Under the pieces are notes generated by a model. It was not told the origin of the DNA, did no database searches, and saw only the letters and a program-made list of their open reading frames with translations. From positions 1 to 43,589 of the forward strand of contig JAODNJ010000025.1 in assembly GCA_025465155.1 (NCBI GenBank): a DNA stretch of 43,589 nt. Direction: 5' to 3'. This DNA is from Frankiales bacterium (GTDB lineage Bacteria > Actinomycetota > Actinomycetes > Mycobacteriales > Geodermatophilaceae). The position numbers and the translations under genes were made by a program. Shown here one piece after another: positions 33,306 to 41,867 of the stretch. Numbering within the stretch: position 1 is the stretch's first letter; each line of letters opens with the position of its first letter.

Positions 33306-33320
33306 TCTGACACCCTTGAC
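33306..33320 (+). promoter_or_regulatory. TCTGAC element, site I
   Basis: TCTGACACCCTTGAC, in which the second half is a direct rather than inverted TGAC. It is 51 bp upstream of the SDR at 33371. The TTGACA within it is also a consensus -35, but no good -10 follows at 17 bp. Confidence 0.5.
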
Positions 33321-33370
33321 ACCTCCAGGCGCGACGGCGCGCCTGACGATCGGCAGGAGGAACGGCGCAG

Positions 33371-34156
33371 ATGAGCGGACGACTGGCGGGCAAGACGGCA
33401 CTGGTCTCGGGTTCCACGCGCGGCATCGGACGCTCGATCGCCGAGTTGTTCGCGGCCGAGGGCTGCCGGGTCGCAGTGACCGGCCGCACCGTCGACCGCG
33501 GGGAGAAGGTGGTGTCCCGCATCCGCGAGGCCGGCGGCGAGGCGGAGTTCCTGCCCTTGGACATCACCGACGAGAACAGCGTCCGGCAGGTGATCGGAGC
33601 GGTTGCCGAGCGGTTCGGCTCACTGACCACCCTGGTCAACAACGCGGCGCCGACCGCGACGGTCGCGACCACGGTCAAGACCGTCGCCGAGTACACGACC
33701 GAGGAGTGGGACAGCATCCTCACCGGGACGCTCACCGGCAACGTCTTCTGGGCCTCCAAGTACGCCTGGCCGCACCTGGCGCGGGCCGACGGGGCGTCGA
33801 TCATCAACATCTCGTCCGGGCAGTCGATCGCCGGGTACCGCGGGTTCGGCGCCTACGGCGCGGCCAAGGGCGGCGTCAACAGCCTCACGCGGACCCTCGC
33901 GGTGGAAGGGGCGCCCGACGGGATCCGGGCCAACACCATCCTGGTCGGCCGGGTCGTCGCCGGCCGCGGCGACGCCGGCCTGCACACCGGCGGCGGCCGG
34001 CTGACCAGGATCGGCAACCCGATGGACATCGCCTACGCCGCGCTGTACCTCGCGTCGGACGAGGCCGCGTTCGTCACCGGTTCGGAGGTCACCGCCGACG
34101 GCGGCTTCTCCATCAACGGCGACGCCATCTCCGGCGGCGAGGCGCAGCCCTCCTGA
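33371..34156 (+). CDS. Short-chain dehydrogenase/reductase
   Basis: A 261-residue SDR with SGSTRGIG (~residues 13-20), NNAAPTATVATTV, NISSGQSIAGYRGFGAYGAAK, and the ending FVTGSEVTADGGFSINGD. The second strand ends VTGRTVDRGE, an Arg that favours NADPH. AGGAGG lies nine bases before the ATG. The cofactor loop starts with Ser instead of Thr. Substrate unknown. Confidence 0.9.
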   Translation: MSGRLAGKTALVSGSTRGIGRSIAELFAAEGCRVAVTGRTVDRGEKVVSRIREAGGEAEFLPLDITDENSVRQVIGAVAERFGSLTTLVNNAAPTATVATTVKTVAEYTTEEWDSILTGTLTGNVFWASKYAWPHLARADGASIINISSGQSIAGYRGFGAYGAAKGGVNSLTRTLAVEGAPDGIRANTILVGRVVAGRGDAGLHTGGGRLTRIGNPMDIAYAALYLASDEAAFVTGSEVTADGGFSINGDAISGGEAQPS

Positions 34157-34163
34157 CGCCGGA

Positions 34164-34177
34164 GGGCGCCGGCGCCC
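34164..34177. terminator. Possible terminator after the SDR gene
   Basis: A perfect 14-base palindrome GGGCGCCGGCGCCC begins eight bases after the SDR stop. There is no U-run. The remaining gap to 34324 holds an AT-richer stretch (34193-34235) and site J. Confidence 0.35.
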
Positions 34178-34249
34178 GGGGGCGGGTCCGTTCATCACCT
34201 CATCGACATCGATACCTGATTGCCCTCTTTCTTGACCGGGCCCGCGCGC

Positions 34250-34263
34250 TCTGACAGCGTGAC
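34250..34263 (+). promoter_or_regulatory. TCTGAC element, site J
   Basis: TCTGACAGCGTGAC, with a direct second TGAC as in site I. It lies 62 bp upstream of the CoA ligase at 34325. Confidence 0.5.
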
Positions 34264-34324
34264 CCGGCGGGCCGAACGGGTGACCGGCCCGGTGCGCCAC
34301 CGGGCCGGCTGACAGGAAGGCCAC

Positions 34325-35899
34325 ATGAGCGGATACCTGACCGGCCAGCGACTGTGGGCCCTCACCGAGGCGCGCGCCCGGGCGACGCCCGACGGGCTGT
34401 TCGTCGTCGACGAGCGCCGACGGCGGATGACGTTCGGCCAGTTCCGGGATGCCGTCGAGCGCACCGCAGCGGGTTTCGCGGCGCGTGGAGTCGGCGAAGG
34501 GACCGTGGTCTCGTGGCAGCTGCCCAGCTGGATCGAGACGATGGTCCTGACCGCGGCGCTGTCCCGGCTGGGTGCGGTCCAGAACCCCCTGGTGATGATG
34601 CTGCGGGAGCCGGAGGTCGAGTTCATCTGTCGCCAGGCCCGCAGCTCGCTGCTGATCGTCCCGGAGGAGTTCCGCGGCTTCGCGCACGGCGACATGGCCC
34701 GCACCATCGCCAAGAGCCTGCCCGCGCTCGACGTCCTGGTCACCGACGGGACCCTTCCCGAAGGGCGGCCGGCCGACCTGGCTCCGGAGCCGGAAGGCCC
34801 CGAGGTGCGGTGGATCTTCTACACCTCGGGCACCACCTCCGACCCCAAGGGCGCGCAGCACACCGATGCCGGGCTCGCGGCCGCCGCGGTCATCTACTGC
34901 GACCGGATCCCACTCAGGCCCGACGACCGAGTCGCGACGCTCGCCCCGATCGCGCACGTCGGCGGAGTGCTGCACGTGATGACCGCCCTGATGGCCGGCG
35001 CGGCAATGATCATCAACGACGTCTTCGAGCCCGCGGCGACCGCCCGGCTGCTGAGCGAGGAGGGCGTCACGTACGGCGGCAACGGCGTCCCGTTCGCACG
35101 GGCATTCCTGCGCGAGCAACGTGCCCGGCCGAACGAGCGCCTCTTCCCGCACCTGAAGGCCTTCCTCATGGGCGGAGCACCTCGACCGCCGTCGCTGCAT
35201 GCCGACGTCCGGGACGAGCTCGGCGGCACCGGGATCGCCTCGGGCTACGGACTCACCGAGTGCCCGTACTTCTCGTGGGCGGATCCCCGGGCCGGGGACG
35301 AGGAGATGGCGACCACCGAGGGGCGCCCGGGGCTGGGTGCGCGGGCACGGATCGTCCGCGAGGACGGGACCGAGGCGCCCACCGGAGAACCGGGCGAGCT
35401 GCGGATGAAGGCTCCACAGCTCATGGTCGGCTACGTCGACAGCGCCCTCGACAAGGACGCGTTCGACGAGGAGGGCTGGTTCCGCACCGGCGACCTCGCC
35501 TACCTCGACGCGGCCGGACGGCTCACGATCGCCGGGCGTCTCAAGGACGTGATCATCCGCAACATGGAGAACATCTCCGCACGGGAGGTCGAGGACCACC
35601 TGCTCGCCGTCCCCGGGGTCCGCGATGCGACGGTGATCGGCCTGCCCGATCCGGAGACCGGAGAGCGTGTCTGCGCCATCGTCGCCCCGGACGACGCGAC
35701 GGACCCCCCGACGCTCGCCGAGCTGTGCGACCACCTGCGGCGCGGTGGGCTCAACCCGCGCAAGCTGCCGGTGCAGCTGCAGATCGTGGCCGAGGTGCCT
35801 CGCAACGCGATGGGCAAGGTGGCGAAGTCCAGCCTGGTCCAGCGGTTCGCTCCGCGGCCGGACGACGACGCAGATCAACCGGCCCCCCGGTCGACCTGA
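34325..35899 (+). CDS. AMP-forming acyl-CoA synthetase (CoA ligase 3), paralogue of ligase 2
   Basis: A 524-residue ANL ligase. ATP loop YTSGTTSDPKG from residue 166; catalytic lysine about residue 498 in AMGKVAKSSL. It closely matches the ligase at 6748-8337 over the whole length (VVSWQLPSWIETM, LSRLGAVQNPLVMMLRE, VPEEFRG, SGYGLTECPYFSW, VGYVDSALDKDAFDE, NMENISAREVEDHL). AGGAAGG precedes the ATG. It converges with the ABC importer genes. Two closely related ligases under the same apparent operator may activate successive intermediates or related acids. Confidence 0.93.
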   Translation: MSGYLTGQRLWALTEARARATPDGLFVVDERRRRMTFGQFRDAVERTAAGFAARGVGEGTVVSWQLPSWIETMVLTAALSRLGAVQNPLVMMLREPEVEFICRQARSSLLIVPEEFRGFAHGDMARTIAKSLPALDVLVTDGTLPEGRPADLAPEPEGPEVRWIFYTSGTTSDPKGAQHTDAGLAAAAVIYCDRIPLRPDDRVATLAPIAHVGGVLHVMTALMAGAAMIINDVFEPAATARLLSEEGVTYGGNGVPFARAFLREQRARPNERLFPHLKAFLMGGAPRPPSLHADVRDELGGTGIASGYGLTECPYFSWADPRAGDEEMATTEGRPGLGARARIVREDGTEAPTGEPGELRMKAPQLMVGYVDSALDKDAFDEEGWFRTGDLAYLDAAGRLTIAGRLKDVIIRNMENISAREVEDHLLAVPGVRDATVIGLPDPETGERVCAIVAPDDATDPPTLAELCDHLRRGGLNPRKLPVQLQIVAEVPRNAMGKVAKSSLVQRFAPRPDDDADQPAPRST

Positions 35900-35923
35900 C
35901 GTGGGGGCCGGGCGACCGTCCGG

Positions 35924-36688
35924 TCAGTCCGCCCCCATGAACGCGGCGCGCACGTCTGGGCGCTGGAGCACCTCGGCCGGCGTGCCGGTTCCGATCTGCT
36001 GGCCGAAGTTGACCACCAGCACCCGCCCGCACAGCTCAGAGACGAACTGGACGTCGTGATCGACCACGACCGTGGTCATGCCGTCGCGTCCCGCCTCCAG
36101 GAGCACGTCGCGCAGGGCCAGCCGGTCGCTCGTGGCCGTGCCCGAGGTGGGCTCGTCCAGCAGGAGTACGCGCGGTCGTCCGGCAAGGGCGCGCAGGATG
36201 TCGACGAGCTTGCGCAGCCCGTACGGCAGCTCCTTGAGGACCACCCCAGCGACGTCGGCCAGCCCGTGCCTGTCCAGCAGGTTCTCCACCGCGACCCGTT
36301 CGGACTTCTCGGCTCGCCGGACGCCGGGCAGCCGCAGTGCGGCGCCGATCACCGACGTCTGCTGGGCGAACAGCCGGCCGAGCAACATGTAGTCGCGGAC
36401 GCGGAAGTCGTTGAAGACCTCGGCTGCCTGGAACGTGCGGCCCACGCCCAGGGCGGCCCGCTGGTGCGGGCGCAGGCCGTGCATGGCGGTCGAGTCCAGG
36501 CTGATCGACCCGGTGCGCAGCGGGACGAGTCCGGAGACCGAGTTCAGCAGGGTCGTCTTCCCGGCGCCATTCGGCCCGATGATCCCGAACGTCTCGCCCG
36601 GCTGGACCGCGAAGGAGACCTCGTCGACAGCTCGCAGCCCGCCGAACGCGACGACGACGCCGTCCACCCCCAGCCGTGGGTCGGTCAT
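35924..36688 (-). CDS. livG: Branched-chain-amino-acid-type ABC importer, ATPase (LivG-like)
   Basis: A 254-residue ATPase. Walker A is GPNGAGKT (residues 38-45), Walker B is VLLLDEPTSG, the switch region is VVVDHDVQFV, and GRTFQAAEVFNDFRV is the Q-loop. The signature reads LPYGLRKLVDI, a LivG-type variant of LSGGQ. It is the last gene of a five-gene importer operon. The ATG overlaps the LivF stop by four bases. In this island the importer more likely carries an aromatic or alicyclic acid than an amino acid. Confidence 0.93.
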   Translation of the reverse strand: MTDPRLGVDGVVVAFGGLRAVDEVSFAVQPGETFGIIGPNGAGKTTLLNSVSGLVPLRTGSISLDSTAMHGLRPHQRAALGVGRTFQAAEVFNDFRVRDYMLLGRLFAQQTSVIGAALRLPGVRRAEKSERVAVENLLDRHGLADVAGVVLKELPYGLRKLVDILRALAGRPRVLLLDEPTSGTATSDRLALRDVLLEAGRDGMTTVVVDHDVQFVSELCGRVLVVNFGQQIGTGTPAEVLQRPDVRAAFMGAD

Positions 36689-37452
36689 CGCACCGTCCCC
36701 AGGTACTCGGCGGCGAGGCCCACCGCGGACACGTCCCGCGCCAGGCCGTCCGAGACCACGCGACCGTGGTTCATGACGTAGTAGCGGTCAGCGAGCCGCA
36801 GGGCCGCGGCCGCGTCCTGCTCGACCGCGATCACCGCGGTGCTGCGCTCCCGCGCGATCTCCTTCAGGCGGGACATGAGTTCCTTCACCATGACGGGGGC
36901 GAGGCCCAGGGACGCCTCGTCGACGAGCAGGAGCCGCGGCTCGTTGCGGAAGGCGGCCTCCAGCGCCAGCATCTGGCGCTCCCCCCCGCTGAGCAGGCCG
37001 GCCCGACGGGTCCGCAGTCGTTCCAGTGCCTCGAACGCGCACGGCGCGTCGGGATGGTGCCCCGCGCGCGCGGCCAGCCGGAGGTGCTCGGCGACCGTGA
37101 GGGACGAGAACACCTTGTTCCGCTCGGGGACCAGGACGATGCCGTGGCGGAAGGACTGTCCGGGATCCCGGCCGGCGACGTTGACGCCGTCGATGCTCGC
37201 GACACCGGCCACCCTCGTGTGCTCGCTGGGCAGGAAGCCCGCGATGCCCCGCAGCAGCGAGGTCTTGCCCGCGCCGTTGCGACCGAGCACCGCGACGATC
37301 TCCCCCGCCCGGACCGAGAGGGCGACCTGCTCGGCGCCCGAGGCGCCGTTTCCGTACGTGACCGACAGGTCGCGGACGTCGAGGAGGGGACCGGCCTCCT
37401 GGGCCGCCGAGCCCTCGCGCGCACTGCCGCGCGTGCTCCCTCCGCGGGTCAC
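36685..37452 (-). CDS. livF: Branched-chain-amino-acid-type ABC importer, ATPase (LivF-like)
   Basis: A 255-residue ATPase with Walker A GRNGAGKT (residues 57-64), signature LLSGGERQML, Walker B LLLVDEASLGLAPV, and the LivF mark VLVPERNKVFSSLTVAEHL. The first ~20 residues are extra Arg/Gly/Ser sequence. The GTG start overlaps the LivM stop (GTGA). LivF precedes LivG here, the reverse of the common order. Confidence 0.93.
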   Translation of the reverse strand: MTRGGSTRGSAREGSAAQEAGPLLDVRDLSVTYGNGASGAEQVALSVRAGEIVAVLGRNGAGKTSLLRGIAGFLPSEHTRVAGVASIDGVNVAGRDPGQSFRHGIVLVPERNKVFSSLTVAEHLRLAARAGHHPDAPCAFEALERLRTRRAGLLSGGERQMLALEAAFRNEPRLLLVDEASLGLAPVMVKELMSRLKEIARERSTAVIAVEQDAAAALRLADRYYVMNHGRVVSDGLARDVSAVGLAAEYLGTVR

Positions 37453-38540
37453 TGCACTGCCCCGCGACGGACGCGCCTGTGCCACTGCCCCGCGGCCGCA
37501 GAGCCGAGCCGGCGCACGAGACCGTAGATGCCGTCGCGCTCGAACAGCAGGACCAGCAACAGCAGCAGTCCGTAGATGCCGTTGGCCACGGTCGCCTCGT
37601 GCAGGGACAGCCAGTCGGCGACCTGCGGAATGCCCGCGAAGGCGCCGGAGAGCCGCTCGATGCCGTTGGGCAGCAGCACGATCACCGCCGCCCCGAGGAT
37701 CGGCCCGACCAGCGTGCCGAGGCCGCCGATGAAGACCATGACGAGGAGGGTCAGGCTGAGGTCGAGTGAGAAGGTGCCGTACGAGACCAGACCCGCTTGA
37801 TACGCGTAGAGCGAGCCACCCAGCGCGGTGAGCGCCGAGCTGCCGATGAAGGCCGTGAGCTTCCAGCGGACCAGGTTCACCCCCAGCACCGAGGCGGCCG
37901 CCTCGTCCTGGCGCATGGCGTTCCAGATGCGTCCGGCAGCACCGCCGTAGATGCCCCGCAGGGCGAGGAGGACCAGGCCCAGCACGACACACGTGATGAT
38001 GAACAGCGCCCGGGGGCTGCCCAGATCCAGCGACCCCCAGTGCGGAGGGTTGACGACGAAGCCGGACTGGTTCTCGACGCCCTGGTACTTCTGACCGGCG
38101 AACGCCACGATGAACTGCAGGGCGAGGGTGGTGAGCATGAGGTAGAGACCCCTGAAGCGCAGCCCCGGCACCCCGATCAGCAGGCCGACCACCGCGCCGA
38201 AGATCATGGCGACCACCAGCGGGATCGGGAAGACCGACCACGACGTGGTGCTGAGCCGGGCCGTGACGTACGCCCCGACCGCCATGATGGCGGCCGAACC
38301 CAGCGAGACCAGGCCCGCCCGCCCGATGATCCATTCCTGGCTGACGGTCACGAGGGCGTAGATCCCGATCAGCGTGCCGGTGTAGACGGCGTACTGGCCA
38401 CCGGCGAGCGCCGTGACGACGACGACGAGCACGAAGACGGCACCACCCGCAGCTCCGCCGGGCAGCGTCCGCGGTGACGGCCGCGTTCGCGCCGGCGCCG
38501 TCTGGACCTGCGACGGCGGCATCGTCATTTCGCCGGTCAT
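37449..38540 (-). CDS. livM: Branched-chain-amino-acid-type ABC importer, permease (LivM-like)
   Basis: A 363-residue membrane protein with about nine or ten hydrophobic helices, beginning at GGAVFVLVVVVTALAGGQYA after an N-terminal Pro/Arg-rich cytoplasmic stretch. The LivM marks are GLVSLGSAAIMAVGAYV, LRFRGLYLMLTTLALQFI, and the coupling loop IWNAMRQDEAAASVLGVNL. AGGAAGG lies upstream of the ATG. Confidence 0.93.
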   Translation of the reverse strand: MTGEMTMPPSQVQTAPARTRPSPRTLPGGAAGGAVFVLVVVVTALAGGQYAVYTGTLIGIYALVTVSQEWIIGRAGLVSLGSAAIMAVGAYVTARLSTTSWSVFPIPLVVAMIFGAVVGLLIGVPGLRFRGLYLMLTTLALQFIVAFAGQKYQGVENQSGFVVNPPHWGSLDLGSPRALFIITCVVLGLVLLALRGIYGGAAGRIWNAMRQDEAAASVLGVNLVRWKLTAFIGSSALTALGGSLYAYQAGLVSYGTFSLDLSLTLLVMVFIGGLGTLVGPILGAAVIVLLPNGIERLSGAFAGIPQVADWLSLHEATVANGIYGLLLLLVLLFERDGIYGLVRRLGSAAAGQWHRRVRRGAVQ

Positions 38541-38575
38541 GGGCGGACCTTCCTGGTGGTCGCGGGCGGTGGCCG

Positions 38576-39457
38576 TCACAGCCGGCCGATCTCGGCGCTG
38601 CCGAAGATCCCCTGCGGGCGCAGCAACAGTACGGCGAGCAGCACGCAATAGGCCCCGACGTCCTGCCACTCGCCGCCGACGAACACGCCGATGGCCGCCT
38701 GCAGGAGCCCGATCAGGATCCCGCCGACCAGGCTGCCCGGGATCGAGTCCAGACCACCGAGCAGGATCGCGGGGAACGCGGCCAGACCCAGGGAGTACAC
38801 GGTGACCGGATCGGGCTGGGAACCCAGCAGGTACAGCACCCCGGCCAGGCCGGCCGTGAGGCCTCCGATCCCCCACGCGATCATGGACGTTCGCACCACG
38901 CGCACCCCTGAGTAGGCCGCCAGCTGCGGGTTGTTCGCCACCGCGCGCATCCGCAGCCCCACCGGGGTCCGGTTCAGCCCGACCACGATCACGACGAACG
39001 CGACGACGGTCAGACCCATCACGAACAGGTTCAGCGCGCTGAAGTTCAGCTCTCCGACCACGTGCACCCGCGAACGGAAGTTGAACAGCTGCGGGACGGC
39101 GATCACCTCCGGGCCCCAGATCAGCAGCGCGATGACCTCGAGGACGATCCCGAGACCCACCGTCGCGATGGACGCCACGAACGCCTCGGCGCCGGCGATG
39201 CGGGCGAAGACCAGCCGGTAGATCACCCCGCCGATCACGAGCATGACGACGAGCATCACCGGCAGGCCCACCGCCAGGCCCAGGCCGGCCCGCGCGAGCC
39301 CGGCGAAGATGAGCGCCCCGAGGACCATGAAGGCCCCCTGGGCGAAGCTCACCACCCCGGTCGCGCGGAAGACCACCACGAAGCCGACGCCGATCAGGGC
39401 GTAGATGCAGCCGGTGACCAGCCCGTTGCTGATGACGTTGGCGATGTCCGCGTTCAT
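38576..39457 (-). CDS. livH: Branched-chain-amino-acid-type ABC importer, permease (LivH-like)
   Basis: A 293-residue membrane protein with about eight helices. LivH marks are GLVTGCIYALIGVGFVVVFR near the start, VVSFAQGAFMVLGA, the coupling loop LRMRAVANNPQLAAYSGV, and GGLDSIPGSLVGGILIG. It follows the binding-protein gene after 28 bp and precedes LivM after 35 bp. It pairs with LivM to make the translocation pore. Confidence 0.93.
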   Translation of the reverse strand: MNADIANVISNGLVTGCIYALIGVGFVVVFRATGVVSFAQGAFMVLGALIFAGLARAGLGLAVGLPVMLVVMLVIGGVIYRLVFARIAGAEAFVASIATVGLGIVLEVIALLIWGPEVIAVPQLFNFRSRVHVVGELNFSALNLFVMGLTVVAFVVIVVGLNRTPVGLRMRAVANNPQLAAYSGVRVVRTSMIAWGIGGLTAGLAGVLYLLGSQPDPVTVYSLGLAAFPAILLGGLDSIPGSLVGGILIGLLQAAIGVFVGGEWQDVGAYCVLLAVLLLRPQGIFGSAEIGRL

Positions 39458-39485
39458 CTGTGTGCGCGTCCCCGTGCGACGGCGG

Positions 39486-40742
39486 TTACTGGCTCAGGTC
39501 GCCGAACGGGACGGCCGACGCGGCAGGAACCGTCTTCTGTGCCGACGCGTCCCAGTGGTAGATGAAGTACTTCTGGTAGGGCTGGTGGAGCGAGGAACGC
39601 CACCCGTAGTCGCCGGACACCAGGCCCGGGAGCGACAGCTTCACCTTCTCCATCTGCGCCGCGAGCTGGTCACCCGTGCAGGAGTCGCCGCACTTGCCGA
39701 CGGCCTGAGCGGTGGCGTAGGTGCCGAGGAAGCCGGCCGTGCCGATCACCCCGTTCATCCCGGCCGCCGTGCCCTGACCGATCCCGCTCATCGCAGCGGC
39801 GTACAGCTGGGCGCCCGAACCCGTCGGGTTGGTGTCGGTGACGAACTCGGTGGGCGTGACGTCGTACAGACCCGGATCCTTGATCGTGCTCACGCCGACG
39901 TAGTTGGCACCGTTGTGGGCCGCGACGATCGGCGCCTGGTTGCCGGCCGCCCGCAGCGCCTGCACCAGCGGCTGGTACTGGGAGGCGACGGGCTCGGCGA
40001 AGACGACGTCCGGCTTGGCCGAGACCACCTGGGAGATCTGCGTGCTCCCGTTGACGGCGGTGACCGGGATCGTCTGGTGCGTCACCATCTGGAACCCGAC
40101 ATTCTCGAGGGCCGACTGGAGGCTCTTCGCCCACAGCTGGACGCCCGTCGGGCTCGAGTCGATGATGGCGAACTTGGTGCCCGACTTCAGGTGCAGTGTG
40201 TCCTGCGCGAACTTGACCATGCCGGGGACCTCCTGGACCTCGACATCGTTGCTCGCGAAGACGAACTTCTTGACCGGACTGAGCAGTGCCGACGGCGTCG
40301 ACGTACAGATGATCGGCACCTTCCGGGTCGTCGCCAGCGTGGAGACCGCCGTGCAGTCGTCGCTGAGCGTGAACCCGAGGATGGCCGAGGCGTTCTTGGC
40401 GCTGATGAGCTGCTGCGCGGCCGCCCCGGCGTTCTGGCCGGCCGCTGCGGAGTCGGCGGTCTCGAGCTGGAACTTGTGCCCGTTCACGCCCCCCTTGCTG
40501 TTGATGTACGCGACCGCGGCCTTGGCGCTGGTCAGGAACGACTGCCCGTAACCGGCCAGCGGTCCGGAAAGAACGTCGTCCACACCGAGCACGTAGGTCG
40601 TGCCGCTCGAGCTCGAGCCCGAGCTCGAACCCGAGCTCGAGGCGCTGCTGGAGGTGCTGCCACCGCCGCCGCAGCCGGTGAGGATGGCGCCGGCGACAAC
40701 CGCGACGGATGTCGCCACGGTCCAACGCTTCGTCAGTGACAT
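39486..40742 (-). CDS. ABC importer substrate-binding lipoprotein (LivK-like)
   Basis: A 418-residue periplasmic-binding protein of type I. A signal peptide (MSLTKRWTVATSVAVVAGAI) ends at lipobox LTGC, so Cys24 should be lipidated and anchor the protein outside the membrane. A Ser/Gly linker (~residues 29-46) follows, then the binding domain starting TYVLGVDDVLSGPLAGYGQ. An in-frame ATG 14 codons upstream would put charged residues before the signal and is rejected. The binding pocket cannot be predicted. First gene of the importer operon. Confidence 0.92.
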   Translation of the reverse strand: MSLTKRWTVATSVAVVAGAILTGCGGGGSTSSSASSSGSSSGSSSSGTTYVLGVDDVLSGPLAGYGQSFLTSAKAAVAYINSKGGVNGHKFQLETADSAAAGQNAGAAAQQLISAKNASAILGFTLSDDCTAVSTLATTRKVPIICTSTPSALLSPVKKFVFASNDVEVQEVPGMVKFAQDTLHLKSGTKFAIIDSSPTGVQLWAKSLQSALENVGFQMVTHQTIPVTAVNGSTQISQVVSAKPDVVFAEPVASQYQPLVQALRAAGNQAPIVAAHNGANYVGVSTIKDPGLYDVTPTEFVTDTNPTGSGAQLYAAAMSGIGQGTAAGMNGVIGTAGFLGTYATAQAVGKCGDSCTGDQLAAQMEKVKLSLPGLVSGDYGWRSSLHQPYQKYFIYHWDASAQKTVPAASAVPFGDLSQ

Positions 40743-40792
40743 GACCGACCTTTCTCTCCGCTTCCGCGGCCACGGCTCGGACACGGGCCCGA

Positions 40793-40807
40793 GGAAGATC
40801 TGCTTCC
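40793..40807. promoter_or_regulatory. Inverted repeat upstream of the importer operon
   Basis: Arms GGAAG and CTTCC with a five-base centre, 51 bp before the binding-protein start, in a 132-bp gap. It could be a small operator. The TCTGAC element was not seen in this gap. Confidence 0.3.
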
Positions 40808-40874
40808 GAACGACAAGGAGTGGCTGTGCTCCGGACCGCCGGCTCAGGCGTGAGCGGTGTCCGAGCCCCGTTCC

Positions 40875-41726
40875 TCAGCCAGCGGCAGCCCATTCCGGCA
40901 CCAGACCGAGCCTCCGGCAGGTGTCCTGGCCGTCGATGGTCTGACCGTTGCGGTCAGCGACGTCCGGCGAGCGGACGAGCCACGCGGCCACGGATCCGAT
41001 GACCTCCGGCGGCGTCATGGTCGACGCGTCGAAGCCGTACTCCGCCATGTCGATGGCCATCCGCTCGGTCCCGATCAGGCCGGGCTCGATGTTGACGAAG
41101 GTGACTCCCGTGCCGGCCAGTTCCCTGCTCAGGATTCCGACCTCGCGGTGCATCGCGGCCTTGCTCATGCCGTACCCGAGGCCCCAGCCGCCGTCGCCGG
41201 CAGCCGCCGGCGGATCGGAGACCGCGCACCCCGACGTGATGTTGACGACCGTGCCGCTGCCCCGGGCGATCATCTGGGGAAGCACCAGGCGCATCAGGTG
41301 CAGCGGGGCGATGGCGTTCGCCTTGATCTGCTTCTCGATGAGCTCGATCGGAGCGTCGAAGAATTGATCCATGTGCCCTGGCCCGATGTACCGGGCGTTG
41401 TTCACCAGGACGTCGATGCGCCCCCACCGCTCGAGGACCGTGGCGGCAGCCGACCCGAGCGAAGGGGTGTCGAGCAGGTCCATGTAGACGGGGAGTGCCC
41501 GCTGCCCCTCCGCCTCGATGAGCGCGGAGGTGGAGCCGAGGGAGCCCGGCAACGCCGACGTGTCGGACCGCTTGACGGTCGGCGAGTGTTCCCGCGCCTC
41601 GCCGTCGGCGAGGGTCCGGGCGCCGATGGCGACGTCGTATCCCGCCCGGGCGAGGTGGACCGCGATCGACTTGCCGATCCCACGACTGGCTCCGGTGACG
41701 AATGCGACCTCGGTGTCACTGACCAC
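40875..41726 (-). CDS. Short-chain dehydrogenase/reductase with an insertion
   Basis: A 283-residue SDR. TGASRGIG (~residues 11-18), NNARYIGPGH in place of NNAG, NITSGCAVS, YGMSK. After the second strand (GARTLADGEAREHSP) there is an insertion of about 20 residues before the usual DL strand (LPVYMDLLDT), and a segment with SDPPAAAGDGGWGLG before the active-site Tyr. GTG start behind AGGGG. It precedes the importer and might be transcribed with it. Confidence 0.88.
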   Translation of the reverse strand: MVSDTEVAFVTGASRGIGKSIAVHLARAGYDVAIGARTLADGEAREHSPTVKRSDTSALPGSLGSTSALIEAEGQRALPVYMDLLDTPSLGSAAATVLERWGRIDVLVNNARYIGPGHMDQFFDAPIELIEKQIKANAIAPLHLMRLVLPQMIARGSGTVVNITSGCAVSDPPAAAGDGGWGLGYGMSKAAMHREVGILSRELAGTGVTFVNIEPGLIGTERMAIDMAEYGFDASTMTPPEVIGSVAAWLVRSPDVADRNGQTIDGQDTCRRLGLVPEWAAAG

Positions 41727-41778
41727 GACGACCCCTGACTGCGTTGTCCGATAGGCGTGGAGCGAAAGCTACCGGCGG

Positions 41779-41803
41779 AAACCTTTCACCTTGTTGTAGG
41801 TTT
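41779..41803. promoter_or_regulatory. AT-rich inverted repeat upstream of the SDR gene at 41726
   Basis: AAACCT (41779-41784) and AGGTTT (41798-41803) enclose 13 bases in an unusually AT-rich patch of a 141-bp gap. Read leftward, a TAGCTT -10-like box follows at 41767-41772. The site could be an operator separate from the TCTGAC family. Confidence 0.4.
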
Positions 41804-41867
41804 ACCCGCCTTGCCGACCGCCGCGGAACATCGGCCGGCCGGTCCTGCGCGGAGTGCTCCGTGCGCC

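Noticed and set aside
33306-33327. TTGACA within 33306-33327 as a -35 box
   Set aside because: No TANNNT box follows at 16-18 bases; the next bases are GC-rich.
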